Under the pieces are notes generated by a model. The model saw nothing but the letters and a program-made list of their open reading frames with translations. It did not search any database and was not told where the DNA came from. Positions 34,271 to 42,812 of a stretch of 64,000 nt of DNA are shown in pieces. Within the stretch, counting starts at the first letter, position 1. Each line of letters begins with the position of its first letter. Source of the DNA: Arthrobacter alpinus (GTDB lineage: Bacteria > Actinomycetota > Actinomycetes > Actinomycetales > Micrococcaceae); contig NZ_CP012677.1 of NCBI RefSeq assembly GCF_001294625.1, forward strand, positions 806,001 to 870,000. The letters are read 5' to 3'. A program made the position numbers and the translations under genes.

Positions 34271-35685
34271 TGAGGGACCCCCAGCCACCGCCGGCCGGCT
34301 CCCCTGAAACGGGGCCGGCCGCGTCTAACCCAGCGGCCAACCCGTCCTTTACGGGTGCCGAGTACCAATTTCCCACCCGGAAAGCCCGTCGTGTTGCTGA
34401 ACTGACTGGCATGATTCCCATCATTGTGCCCGGAACCCCCAGCCCGGCAAAGTCTGCGCAGCGCCCGGCTAAAGGTGCCTCGGAGCCTGCAGTGCCTAAG
34501 GCCGATGCCCTGGACTCTGATGCCCTGGACGACGACGGCGCCCGGCACCCAGTTGCGCACGTGGCGGACACCGGGGAAGAGGTGCGCCCCGACATTGCTG
34601 AGGCAACCGCGCAACCAATGGGGGAAGCCCCTGACGAGCCGGCGGCTGACAGTGAATCCGGCGACAGTGAGGCCGAGCAGCCAACGACAGCAGCCGGCGA
34701 CGCTGCCGCGCAAGCTAAGCGGCGGGCACCCGTGGCGGCAGCCGATGTGACCGGGATTCCCGTGGTCCCCGCCCCGGCAGGACCGGTGGGTGTTCTGCCG
34801 GAGGCTGCCACGGCCGCGAAAGCACCGCGTACGCCCAAAGCCGGCCGAGATCTCCCTGCAGCCATCACGGTCGGGGTCACCTTGCTTTTGTTGGTGGTTG
34901 GCAGCCTGGTCTTTTTCCCACTGGCGTTCGTGGTGCTGGCCACGGCATTTGTCACTGTGGGGGTGTGGGAGGTGACCCGGGCCATCGCCACCAAGGGCAT
35001 CAAAGCGCCCCTGACACCTGTCATGATCGGAGCGCTGGCCATGCCTGCCTCGGCTTATTTTGCTGGTTCCGAAGGGCTGCTCTTCGCACTGGTGGCAAGC
35101 TGCGGTGCCACCTTGTTGTGGCGGTCGCTGGACCCAGAGCAGGGTGCACTTAAGAGCATCATGGCCGGCATCTTCTCCTTGCTGTGGATCCCGTTCCTGC
35201 TCAGCTTCGTCTTTTTGTTGCTGCGCGGTGAGCGCTCTCCCACACTTGGGTTCACCCTGGACATGGCAGATATCAACCCCGGCGTTGTCCAAGTGATCAT
35301 CATGCTTTTGCTGGTGGTCGCCAACGACACCTTCGGCTACCTGGTGGGCGTGCTGTTTGGGAAGCACGCAATTGCACCCAAAATCAGTCCGAAGAAATCC
35401 TGGGAGGGCTTTGCCGGCTCCCTGGGCGGTGCAGCGCTTGTGGCCATCCCTGCGACGGTGTTCCTGCTTGATGAACACTGGTGGGTGGGGTTTGCGTTGG
35501 CCATCGGCATGGTCTTTGCCGGAACCGGCGGTGACTTTGCCGAGTCCATGATCAAGCGTGAACTTGGTGTGAAAGACATGAGTAATTTGTTGCCCGGACA
35601 CGGCGGCGTCATGGACAGGTTGGATTCCATTTTGTTTGCGGCGCCCGTAGCCTATGCCACGTTTAGCGTTTTAGGCCAGATCTGA
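34270..35685 (+). CDS. cdsA: Phosphatidate cytidylyltransferase with long N-terminal extension
   Basis: 471 residues. It makes CDP-diacylglycerol from phosphatidate and CTP. The C-terminal part (about 195-471) is the multi-TM CdsA domain ending with KDMSNLLPGHGGVMDRLDSI, the family signature. The first 190 or so residues are Pro/Ala/Glu-rich, low-complexity and probably disordered and cytoplasmic, as in several Micrococcaceae enzymes. Translation is coupled to frr by a TAATG overlap. Confidence 0.94.
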   Translation: MRDPQPPPAGSPETGPAASNPAANPSFTGAEYQFPTRKARRVAELTGMIPIIVPGTPSPAKSAQRPAKGASEPAVPKADALDSDALDDDGARHPVAHVADTGEEVRPDIAEATAQPMGEAPDEPAADSESGDSEAEQPTTAAGDAAAQAKRRAPVAAADVTGIPVVPAPAGPVGVLPEAATAAKAPRTPKAGRDLPAAITVGVTLLLLVVGSLVFFPLAFVVLATAFVTVGVWEVTRAIATKGIKAPLTPVMIGALAMPASAYFAGSEGLLFALVASCGATLLWRSLDPEQGALKSIMAGIFSLLWIPFLLSFVFLLLRGERSPTLGFTLDMADINPGVVQVIIMLLLVVANDTFGYLVGVLFGKHAIAPKISPKKSWEGFAGSLGGAALVAIPATVFLLDEHWWVGFALAIGMVFAGTGGDFAESMIKRELGVKDMSNLLPGHGGVMDRLDSILFAAPVAYATFSVLGQI

Positions 35686-35748
35686 TGCCCGCCGCGGTGG
35701 CGTCCCCAGCTGGCTCCCGTCCAAGTAAGTAACCCCCGAGGAATGACT

Positions 35749-36348
35749 GTGACTGTGGAAGAAACGATTCGTACCAACTCCAAGTTCAAGCTGGTTGGCC
35801 CCAAGGATATTGGCTACAACGTCAAACAGGTGGACGTGTTCCTTGACCGTGCCCGCGCATACTTCCTCAATTCAGACACCAGCGGCAAGGCCATCACCAG
35901 CCTTGACGTGCGTGTAGCATCTTTTGATCCGGCCAGGGGGGGCTACAACGCCCAAGCCGTGGACGCCGCGATGGACAGGATTGAGGATGAATTTGTGCTC
36001 CGCGAAAAGGAGCTGCTGATCGGCGCCGAAGGTGAAAAAGCCTGGATGATTAAGATCGGCAAGACAGCCACTGTGTTGCGTGCCAGGCTCCACCGGCCCG
36101 AAGGCGAACGCTTCCGCCGCCCTTCACGCAAGAGTGTTCAAAGCTACAACATCGCTGACGTGGACCTGCTGTGCCACGAACTTCTCACCTACATTGAGGA
36201 CAACGGCGAACTGAGTGTGGACATTGTCCGCCGCTCCGTTTTTGCCCCGGCGAAGGGTCCCGAAGGCTATGAAGAGAGTCAGGTTGATGCTTTCTTGGAC
36301 CGTGTGGTGGAATTGATGGCCGCCATCGACACCCCCACGGAAAAGTAG
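35749..36348 (+). CDS. DivIVA-domain protein with three repeats
   Basis: 199 residues. Three segments share the GY-x3-VD-x2-(F/M)DR pattern of DivIVA domains: near 17-37 (GYNVKQVDVFLDRARAY), 62-80 (GYNAQAVDAAMDRIEDE) and 168-188 (GYEESQVDAFLDRVVEL). It differs from classical DivIVA/Wag31, which has one N-terminal domain and a long coiled coil. The GTG at 35749 is preferred because GAGGA is six bases upstream; the ATG at 35743 abuts it. Expected to be a peripheral cell-division or polarity protein. The 3' end overlaps the convergent symporter gene by 70 bp. Confidence 0.85.
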   Translation: MTVEETIRTNSKFKLVGPKDIGYNVKQVDVFLDRARAYFLNSDTSGKAITSLDVRVASFDPARGGYNAQAVDAAMDRIEDEFVLREKELLIGAEGEKAWMIKIGKTATVLRARLHRPEGERFRRPSRKSVQSYNIADVDLLCHELLTYIEDNGELSVDIVRRSVFAPAKGPEGYEESQVDAFLDRVVELMAAIDTPTEK

Positions 36349-37838
36349 GTCCCTTCCACCGCGAGCGGCCGTTCGGGCACATGTAGCTTTGTCATGAAGC
36401 GGGCCACATGCACGTTACGCCGCTGGGGCGTGGCTAGCGACACCACAATCATTGACACGAAGGCTGCCGGTACGCTCCACGCAGCGGGCTGGGTCAGCAG
36501 GTCCCGCCAGGGCGAATCGGTGCCCAGCTGCGCACCCAGCATGATCGCCACACCGCACAGCACGCCGCCGGTCAGCATGCCAGCCACGGCGCCAGCATCC
36601 GTCAGGCCCCGCCACCAGATACCGAGCAGGAGCAGCGGGCACACCGTGGATGCGGTGAAAGCGAACACCAGGCCAACGCTTCCAGCCAGCGCCAACGAGC
36701 CGGTGCCCAAGGCAACGCCAAGGGGGACCACGGTTGCGGCGATGGCGGCGATCCTGAATCCGCGGACGCTGCCGCCCAGTAGGTCCTGGCTGATGACCCC
36801 AGCCAGGGACACCACCAGCCCGGAGGTGGTGGACAGGAATGCCGCGAAGGCTCCCGCCACCACCAAGGCTGAGAGAATGTCACCACCGAGCCCGCCGATG
36901 AGTGTTCCTGGCAGGAGAAGGACTGTCGCGTCGGGGGAGCCGGTTTCCGCCAGGTCCGGCAGAAACACCCGTCCCAGAACCCCATAGATCGTTGGGAACA
37001 GGTAGAAGACCGACAGCAGTCCAAGCACTATCAGCGTGGTTCGCCGCGCCGCGGCGCCGTCGGGGTTGGTATAGAACCTGACAAGGACGTGGGGGAGCCC
37101 CAGGGTGCCAAACAGTAGCGCGACAAGCAGGGACAGGGTTCTGTACATGCTCTCGCCACTGAGCGGATCCGACGACGGAAAGAACTCGGTCCCCTCCGGG
37201 ATGCTGGCTACCTCGGACGTGCCGGTGGCGCCAGTGAGATGCAGCAAGATGAAGATCGCCGGGACGGCCAGCGCGGTCAGCTTCAGCCAATACTGAAACG
37301 CCTGCACAAACGTGATGGAACGCATCCCTCCAGTGATCACGGTGATTGTCACGATGACGACGACGGCGCTGGCACCGACCCACGACGGCAAGCCTGTGGT
37401 GATGCGAATGGTCAGGGCAGCTCCGTGCAGTTGCGGGACGATGTAGAACCAGCCCACCATCACGACCAAAATACTGGTGGTGTACCGTGCCTTGGTGGAG
37501 TTTAGCCGGGCTTGGGCGAAGTCGGGAATGGTGTAGGCGCCGGAGCGGCGCAGCGGGGCGGCCACGAAGAACAACAGCATCAAGTAGCCTGCTGTGTAGC
37601 CGATGGGGAACCAGAGGGCGTCAATACCGGAAATCATGATGAGTCCGGCGATGCCGAGGAAACTGGCGCCTGAGAGGTATTCCCCGCCAATTGCTGAGGC
37701 GTTCAGCCAAGGCGAAACAGTTCTGGAGGCGACGTAGAAGTCACTGGTTGTCCGGGAGACCCGCAAGCCGTAAAAACCGATGAGGGCTGTTACGAGGGAG
37801 ACGCTGATCAAGGCGGTGTAGCCGATGGTTGGATTCAC
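36279..37838 (-). CDS. Sodium:solute symporter (ActP/MctP-like)
   Basis: 519 residues, about 13 TM segments, SSS family. Na+/substrate region YLSGASFLGIAGLIM, and FGTLGLPHVLVRFYTNPDGAAARRTT, which is typical of acetate/pyruvate-type members (ActP, MctP). The GTG start overlaps the upstream small gene by GTGA. It is the fourth gene of the LytS-LytTR operon, suggesting control by that sensor. The last 23 codons lie antisense to the DivIVA-domain gene, so the C terminus is encoded in overlapping DNA. Confidence 0.85.
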   Translation of the reverse strand: MNPTIGYTALISVSLVTALIGFYGLRVSRTTSDFYVASRTVSPWLNASAIGGEYLSGASFLGIAGLIMISGIDALWFPIGYTAGYLMLLFFVAAPLRRSGAYTIPDFAQARLNSTKARYTTSILVVMVGWFYIVPQLHGAALTIRITTGLPSWVGASAVVVIVTITVITGGMRSITFVQAFQYWLKLTALAVPAIFILLHLTGATGTSEVASIPEGTEFFPSSDPLSGESMYRTLSLLVALLFGTLGLPHVLVRFYTNPDGAAARRTTLIVLGLLSVFYLFPTIYGVLGRVFLPDLAETGSPDATVLLLPGTLIGGLGGDILSALVVAGAFAAFLSTTSGLVVSLAGVISQDLLGGSVRGFRIAAIAATVVPLGVALGTGSLALAGSVGLVFAFTASTVCPLLLLGIWWRGLTDAGAVAGMLTGGVLCGVAIMLGAQLGTDSPWRDLLTQPAAWSVPAAFVSMIVVSLATPQRRNVHVARFMTKLHVPERPLAVEGTYFSVGVSMAAINSTTRSKKAST

Positions 37839-38248
37839 TGCCCATCCACCAAATCACGGTATTGGTTTTCGTTCCTTGTCGCCGCACGCACGTACAGCCA
37901 TGCACTAGCGCCGATGATCGGGTAGACGCCCACCCCCAACATGAGCCAGGGTGCGGGAACCCCAAAGATCCGCCAGTCCATGAAGGTTGGCACCCAGCGG
38001 ATGAGCATCCAGCAGATAAACAGTGAAGCCATGAAACCGGCACTGACCACTAGTGCCAGCCGCAACTGGGACCGGATGAGTGAGCGCACCATGACCTCAC
38101 CCACTGCGGTCTGCTCAGCAACTTCCTGCGACACGCTTGTGCTGGCCCGGATATGCTGGGCGTGACTGCGTGGGGCTACCACGCGGATCCTGCCAGGGGC
38201 CGGTGGGCGCCCCTCCGGTGGCGGTTCGGAGCCGGGGCCGGTGCTCAT
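37835..38248 (-). CDS. Small two-TM protein, DUF485-like symporter partner
   Basis: 137 residues. The N-terminal about 60 residues are Pro/Arg-rich and hydrophilic; two TM helices follow (ALVVSAGFMASLFICWMLIRW and LMLGVGVYPIIGASAWLYV), then RNENQYRDLVDGQ. Position and topology match the small membrane proteins (DUF485/DUF4212-like) that accompany SSS carboxylate symporters. The ATG overlaps the LytTR stop (ATGA), and its own stop overlaps the symporter GTG, so the three genes are translationally coupled. Confidence 0.7.
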   Translation of the reverse strand: MSTGPGSEPPPEGRPPAPGRIRVVAPRSHAQHIRASTSVSQEVAEQTAVGEVMVRSLIRSQLRLALVVSAGFMASLFICWMLIRWVPTFMDWRIFGVPAPWLMLGVGVYPIIGASAWLYVRAATRNENQYRDLVDGQ

Positions 38249-38970
38249 GCGCCGGGCCGCACACGGGTGGCTTGCAGACGTTCGCGAAGCGTGGGCAAAT
38301 GGCGGCGACTGACGGGTAGATCGGCCGCCGCCACCGAGACTGTGGGCTTGGCGGAGCCCAGCTTCAAGGCTGTCACGAATTGCATGCACACCAGGTAGGA
38401 ACGGTGAATGCGTAAGAAGCCCGAATCGGCCCACCGCTGTTCCAGATCGGCCAGGGGGACCCGGATCAAGTAGCTGGCCTCCGCTGTGTGGAGCCTGGCG
38501 TAGTCGCCCTGGGCCTGGACAAACCGGACCTCATCAAGACGGATGATGCGGCTGACGCCGCCTTGGTCAACGGTGATCAGTTCTACCTCGTCAACCGTTG
38601 AAGGTTGGGCCACCAGGTCAAAGACCCGGTCCACTGCCTGGGTCAGACGTTCGGTGCGCACGGGTTTGAGAAGGTAGTCCACCGCCGCCAAATCAAAGGC
38701 CTCCAAGGCGCGGTCGTCGTCTGCTGTCACAAACACCACTACGGGAGGGCAGGCCGCCTGCCCAATGACTTTGGCCAGTTCCAGCCCGGAAAAACCGGGC
38801 ATGTGAATATCCAGGAAGACCGCTTCCACCGTTTCGGTGGACAAAATTTCCAAGGCTTCTGCCCCGCCCAAGGCGCGATGAATGGTGCCGATGCGGGCAT
38901 CTTTGCCCAGCAGAAACGCCAATTCATCTACGGCAGGTAACTCGTCGTCGGCAACCAGCACGTTAATCAT
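38245..38970 (-). CDS. LytTR-family response regulator
   Basis: 241 residues. Receiver domain with phospho-acceptor Asp54 in VFLDIHMPGFSGLEL, and the Lys region YLLKPVRTERL. The C-terminal LytTR DNA-binding domain runs from about 130 to 235 (VRFVQAQGDYARLHTAEASYLIRVPLADLEQRW...FLRIHRSYLV). It pairs with the sensor kinase 97 bp upstream. LytTR proteins bind direct repeats with a two-turn period; such a pair is found at 42719-42753 before the DUF485-ActP operon. Confidence 0.93.
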   Translation of the reverse strand: MINVLVADDELPAVDELAFLLGKDARIGTIHRALGGAEALEILSTETVEAVFLDIHMPGFSGLELAKVIGQAACPPVVVFVTADDDRALEAFDLAAVDYLLKPVRTERLTQAVDRVFDLVAQPSTVDEVELITVDQGGVSRIIRLDEVRFVQAQGDYARLHTAEASYLIRVPLADLEQRWADSGFLRIHRSYLVCMQFVTALKLGSAKPTVSVAAADLPVSRRHLPTLRERLQATRVRPGA

Positions 38971-38990
38971 GGGCTAAGCCTAGCGGCCGC

Positions 38991-39033
38991 GGGGCCCGCC
39001 GCGAGCTTGCGAGCGGTGGCAGCCGTTGGGGAC
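38991..39033 (-). repeat. Divergent copy of the 31-bp GC-rich repeat
   Basis: GGGGCCC-GCC-GCGAGCTTGCGAG and, after about 10 extra bases, GTTGGGGAC match the reverse complement of the repeat seen at 57101. It lies in the 97-bp gap between the kinase and LytTR genes. Confidence 0.35.
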
Positions 39034-39067
39034 GGAGCGAGTTTAGGGAGGCAGGTAGGCGCTAGAG

Positions 39068-40303
39068 TCAGGCGTCGTGACCCGGCTGGTTTTTAGGCAC
39101 CGTCATGGTGATCAGCATTCCGTGCCCGACGGCTGTGTCGATAGTCAACCCGTGGTCGTCGCCGTAAACCTGGCGCAGCCGGGTATCGACGTTGCGCAAG
39201 CCCACATGGGTGCCGTCGTGTTGCCCGCCCAAGACCAACCGCAGCTGCTCCGGGTCCATGCCCACGCCGTCGTCCTCAATGGTGACCTCGGTGAAAGCGC
39301 CCAGATCGCGGGCGGAAAGCTGGATGAGGCCCTTGCCGATTTTCGCCTCCAGCCCGTGCCGCACAGCGTTTTCCACCAGTGGTTGCAAGCTCAGGAAGGG
39401 AATCACGGTGCTGAGCACTTCGGGGGCGATCTGCAGGCTGACCTGCAACCGGTCACCGAAGCGGGCGCTCTCAAGCAAAAGGTATCTGTCGATGCAGCGC
39501 AATTCCTCGGCGAGCGTGGTGAAATCTCCGTGGCGGCGAAACGAATACCGGGTGAAGTCGGCAAATTCCACCACCAGGTCCCTGGCGCGCTGAGGATCGG
39601 TGTTGATGAAAGAGGCGATGGCGTTCAGTGAGTTGTAGATGAAATGGGGGCTGATTTGGGCGCGTAAGGCACGGACCTCGGCCTCGGCCAACAGGGTCCG
39701 CGAGGCGCTGAGCTCGGCCAGTTCCACCTGTGCAGAAACCCATGCGGCCACCTCGCTCGTGGCCCGCACCAGCCCTGCGCTTGGCTGTTTGCTCAGGATG
39801 ATCACCACACCGGCTGCCCGCGAATCAACAGTGATGGGGCAGATGACTGCCGCTTTCAGATCCGCACCAGTTGCTGGCAGCCCCAAGGACTCCCTGAGTG
39901 CGGAGTCAAGCACTGCCACATGCGTGCGCCCGTTCCCCAGCGTCTGGGCCGCCAGGCGCATCACCACGTCGGAGTCTGGCTGTTTAGCTGCGGCCCCGGC
40001 GCCGTCCCAAGCCAGCAATTGTGATTCGTCGGTCATGGCAAACGCGGCGCAGTTCAGCAGTGAACGCAGCTGTTTGCTGGCCTTGAGTGCCCCTGCCGGT
40101 TCCAGGCCGTTGCGCAGCTGCGCCCCGGCCGCGGCCGCCGAGTGCAGGGTGCGGAAAGTGGCGCGTTCGGCGTCGGTGCCCAATTCGCGGTGCGATCGTG
40201 ACAGTCTGAAGCCCACAGCGGCCACGATTGCAATGGCGGCCACTACCGCCGCGATGGCGATGATGAGCAAGAGCGTGGAATCGCTCAACGGAAGAATTGG
40301 CAT
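39068..40303 (-). CDS. LytS-family sensor histidine kinase
   Basis: 411 residues. One N-terminal TM (about 9-32), a GAF-like cytoplasmic region (about 60-195), then the His_kinase motif RALRAQISPHFIYNSLNAIASFI with phospho-acceptor His220, and an HATPase domain (VENAVRHGLEAKIGKG, EDDGVGMDPEQL, GLRNVDTRLRQVYG). With only one TM it resembles YehU/BtsS-like relatives less in membrane topology than in catalytic domain. First gene of the four-gene operon with LytTR, small membrane protein and symporter. Probable signal: a small carboxylate such as acetate or pyruvate, by analogy with BtsSR and YpdAB. Confidence 0.9.
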   Translation of the reverse strand: MPILPLSDSTLLLIIAIAAVVAAIAIVAAVGFRLSRSHRELGTDAERATFRTLHSAAAAGAQLRNGLEPAGALKASKQLRSLLNCAAFAMTDESQLLAWDGAGAAAKQPDSDVVMRLAAQTLGNGRTHVAVLDSALRESLGLPATGADLKAAVICPITVDSRAAGVVIILSKQPSAGLVRATSEVAAWVSAQVELAELSASRTLLAEAEVRALRAQISPHFIYNSLNAIASFINTDPQRARDLVVEFADFTRYSFRRHGDFTTLAEELRCIDRYLLLESARFGDRLQVSLQIAPEVLSTVIPFLSLQPLVENAVRHGLEAKIGKGLIQLSARDLGAFTEVTIEDDGVGMDPEQLRLVLGGQHDGTHVGLRNVDTRLRQVYGDDHGLTIDTAVGHGMLITMTVPKNQPGHDA

Positions 40304-40326
40304 GAGCTAAAGACTATCCCCACGTC

Positions 40327-40357
40327 CTCCCCAACCTCGTGCCTCGGCCGGGGCCCG
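40327..40357 (+). repeat. 31-bp GC-rich repeat, copy 1
   Basis: Begins CTCCCCAACCTCG and ends CTCGGCCGGGGCCCG. Similar 31-bp stretches lie at 57101-57131 and, inverted, at 59239-59269. The CCCC...GGGG ends can pair. Confidence 0.5.
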
Positions 40358-40635
40358 TTTGTAGTGGTCAGCAAGACCAAGAGTCACCGGGTAGTAGGTC
40401 TCCCATGCCTGTCCCGTAGGGGTAACCACTCGCGGGCACTTAACTCGAGCCCGACGCTTACCGAATAGCGATGGCGCCGCCACGGTCTTCTCCGTCTTGG
40501 CACATGGTGATCTTTTCATCTGCCCGATGCGATGCCATACGGCAGGTATGAATGATTGACGCGTAGCTGTTGGGCGCCTAGAGTTCAACCTTTACAATCC
40601 AGAGATTCCTGCCATAGACCGCAACTCTGGAAACT

Positions 40636-41055
40636 ATGGCAGGTTTGGTTATGAGCACAGTTCTTCCTGAGGCGCCGCACATGGCACGCGGCGTCCAGAC
40701 CACAGAGAATGCCTGGCCGGATATCGACTCCGAATTCTGGATGCTTACTGGCACCGAAGTGGCTGCACTGTTGGGCATCTAGCGCAAGAACTCTTTTCTT
40801 TACCCTGGCTTTCACTTCGTTTGCCGGGCCAACGCAGTGCGGCCAGTCATCGCGGCGCTGCTGGAGATCATCGCAAAATACCAGCGCAGTGTGGAGGACC
40901 TGACGCATTGGCTTTGCACACGCACAGGTCAGTGGGATGATGATCGCCCGGTGGACCGTCTCGATGAACCAGCTGTTGTGCTCGAAGCGGTCAAGAGCCA
41001 CTATGGAGTTCAGTGGTGGTCGGGCCGCGTGGTGAATTTGAGCCGCAAGTCTTAA
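40636..41055 (+). pseudogene. Broken Xre/MbcA/ParS-type antitoxin gene
   Basis: Reading one frame from ATG 40636 or 40651: LTGTEVAALLGI, then an in-frame TAG at 40780-40782, then RKNSFLYPGFHF, VRPVIAALLEII, LTHWLCTRTGQWDDDRPVDRLDEP and VVLEAVKSHYGVQW. These segments match, in order, the toxin-binding antitoxins (DUF2384) of Xre-RES modules. A stretch normally found between ALLG and the YPGF motif seems deleted as well. The downstream RES gene starts within the 3' end of this frame, the usual arrangement. Confidence 0.6.
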
Positions 41056-41611
41056 CTGGACCCGCAGGCGAGCGCATGCACAGGCTCTTAAGTAATGTCT
41101 CTGGCCGCCGCGCGAACCAATTCAATCCGGGAATGGGTTCCCGGACCCGGTTTGCGTACTTCGGAACTCGGCCAGTGCCTGTGCTGTATGCAGCGGCCAC
41201 TGACGGGGCTGCCATTGGCAAGACCCTCCTCACGACGTCCCGATGGCAGGCGGCATGATCACCGCAGAAGCCTGCCGGGATAAGGTCATGGCCAGGATCC
41301 GTCCCACACGAGAGCTGCGCCTGGCGAAGTTCAAGGGCACCGGCCTGCGGACACTCAAGGTCGAAGCCAAAGACACTACTGCCACCACAGCAGCGCGTTA
41401 CGGCGAGACCGTGCACTGGGCTGCGGCCGCACACGCGGCCGGACTCGATGGTGGCGTGTGGATGAGCCACCGCTGCAACACCGACAGGGCTTATGTTCTG
41501 TTTGGGGACCGCGTGGACATGGCTGACCTGGTGGTGGATTCACACAGGCCAGGGCATCGCTATGCCGGCCTTTTGGGGTCTGACCACCAGTGGAACAGCG
41601 GTGGGCGCTAA
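41013..41611 (+). pseudogene. Frameshifted RES-domain toxin gene
   Basis: The first part (frame from GTG 41013) reads ERMHRLLSNVSGRRANQFNPGMGSRTRFAYFGTRPVPVLYAA...KTLL, then breaks. The rest continues one frame over: VPMAGGMITAEACRDKVMARIRPTRELRLAKFKGTGLRTLKVEA... YGETVHWAAAAHAAGLDGGVWMSHRCNTDRAYVLFGDRV. Both parts fit RES toxins (NAD+ phosphorylase, PF08808). One missing C in CTCCTC[C]ACGAC near 41227-41231 would restore the frame. The C-terminal end after LFGDRV also departs from the family. The module is therefore almost certainly inactive, unless the shift is a sequencing error. Confidence 0.65.
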
Positions 41612-41780
41612 CCCAGGCCGATTGTTGCAAAACTTCACTCTAAGAAAGCAACTCCGAATACGAACAGTTCCACTGGGAAACGTTCAAGGGGACGGCCGAT
41701 GGGTTGCGATCTCCAATTGTTTTCGGACGATGTCGGGAACTCCGAATTCCGTTTCCCTTTTAGTTTTTTCCCGTCCCGTT

Positions 41781-42185
41781 CAAAGCTCGGCTGTAATCTC
41801 CCTGTTGGGGGCGGGCATCCTCGGATCGGGCACGGCCGCCCTATGCGTGTGCGTGTCCATGCCCGCCCTGCCGGTCTTTCCGGGGCCCCGCTATACCGTC
41901 GACGACCTGGCACTGTCCTCCACCCTCACCCCACTACTGGTCGGCCGCCTGCGGGACCAAAAACTCATCACGGCCGGTTCCGGCATGAGCGTGGGACTCG
42001 CCCCGGTCGCGGCAGGAACCGTTCTCCTGGCCAGCGCCCCACAGCCAACCACTCTCTACATGGCAACAGTCGTCATCGGTACCGTCATCGGCATCACCAC
42101 ATCCCTGGGCTTCGCACACCTTGCCGCCAGCGCTGAACGCAGAGGCATGGAAACCGCTATCGCACACAGCAAAGCCTTGGCCTGA
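41781..42185 (+). pseudogene. Remnant of a membrane transporter (probably MFS)
   Basis: One open frame encodes several hydrophobic segments (SLLGAGILGSGTAALCVCVSM, and ATVVIGTVIGITTSLGFAHLAA) with TPLLVGRLRDQKLITAGSGMSVGL between them, like an MFS loop and following TM. The piece is far shorter than a full transporter and lacks a plausible start with ribosome-binding site. It follows the broken toxin gene in the same low-density island. The family call is tentative. Confidence 0.4.
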
Positions 42186-42718
42186 GATATCCCACCAGTA
42201 AGCCCACGCAAGGGCGAGCAACTGCGTGGGCTCGAACTGGCCTATCGTCGGCTGCTACGAATCCGGGTTCGGGTTGCTTCCTCACAAAACGATCCACAGC
42301 TGAGAATACGACCCGCAAGACGGTCCTTCACCGGAACGCGTGCAGAAGACTTCGAAAATGGGCGAAACTGTTTGTTTCGCAGGCGTCATATTCTCGTATG
42401 TCTGCCCCCGAAAAGCCCGGTGGCCATTCCTGTCCGTAGCTTGGTTTACCTTCCCCATGAGCCCAGCCTTACGGCTCCGGTAATCGAGGAGCTCGACGCT
42501 CGCCACGAACCGCATGAAGCCAGGCAGTTTGGTCATTGCACCTGGAATATCTTGCCGTGACTTTCGTCGACAGTGATACGCATCGAAAGGAAAGCGGCAC
42601 GAATGTCAGAGCTCGGGGATCTTGCAGGGAGCATCGTCACGGGGTAGCGGGGTAGCGGGGTAGCGGGGTTCGCCGGTGACAGCCACGTCAGGAACCAGCA
42701 CTCGGCCAGGGGCTGAGG
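42186..42718. other. Non-coding stretch before the ActP operon
   Basis: Short open frames exist on both strands but none resembles a known protein or has a credible start. It contains a tandem 8-bp repeat (GGGGTAGC, 42641-42664). Nothing else was recognised. Confidence 0.4.
42641..42672. repeat. Tandem 8-bp repeat (GGGGTAGC x3)
   Basis: Three exact GGGGTAGC units and a fourth changed to GGGGTTCG. A slippage-prone microsatellite about 160-190 bp upstream of the DUF485 gene. Confidence 0.8.
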
Positions 42719-42753
42719 ATGCCGTTCGGCGCATTCACAATGCCGTTCAGCGC
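42719..42753 (+). promoter_or_regulatory. 21-bp-period direct repeat, candidate LytTR-protein binding site
   Basis: ATGCCGTTCGGCGC (42719-42732) and ATGCCGTTCAGCGC (42740-42753) differ at one base and are exactly 21 bp apart, two helical turns. LytTR regulators such as YpdB and AlgR bind such paired direct repeats. It lies 77 bp upstream of the DUF485-ActP operon. Confidence 0.6.
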
Positions 42754-42776
42754 GGGAGCAGTCCCACCGCCCCCTT

Positions 42777-42812
42777 TGTGATTCAGGACACTTCATAGTG
42801 AAAGGGATCACA
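42777..42812 (+). promoter_or_regulatory. Nested palindrome before the DUF485-ActP operon
   Basis: TGTGAT-6-CACT-TCAT-AGTG-6-ATCACA: both arm pairs are perfectly complementary and symmetric. It ends 17 bp before the DUF485 ATG, so it could be an operator or a hairpin near the ribosome-binding site (GGAGGAG). Confidence 0.45.

Noticed and set aside
40307..40588. 93-residue minus-strand open frame upstream of the sensor kinase
   Set aside because: No recognisable motif or ribosome-binding site, and its 3' end is made of the GC-rich repeat; likely chance.
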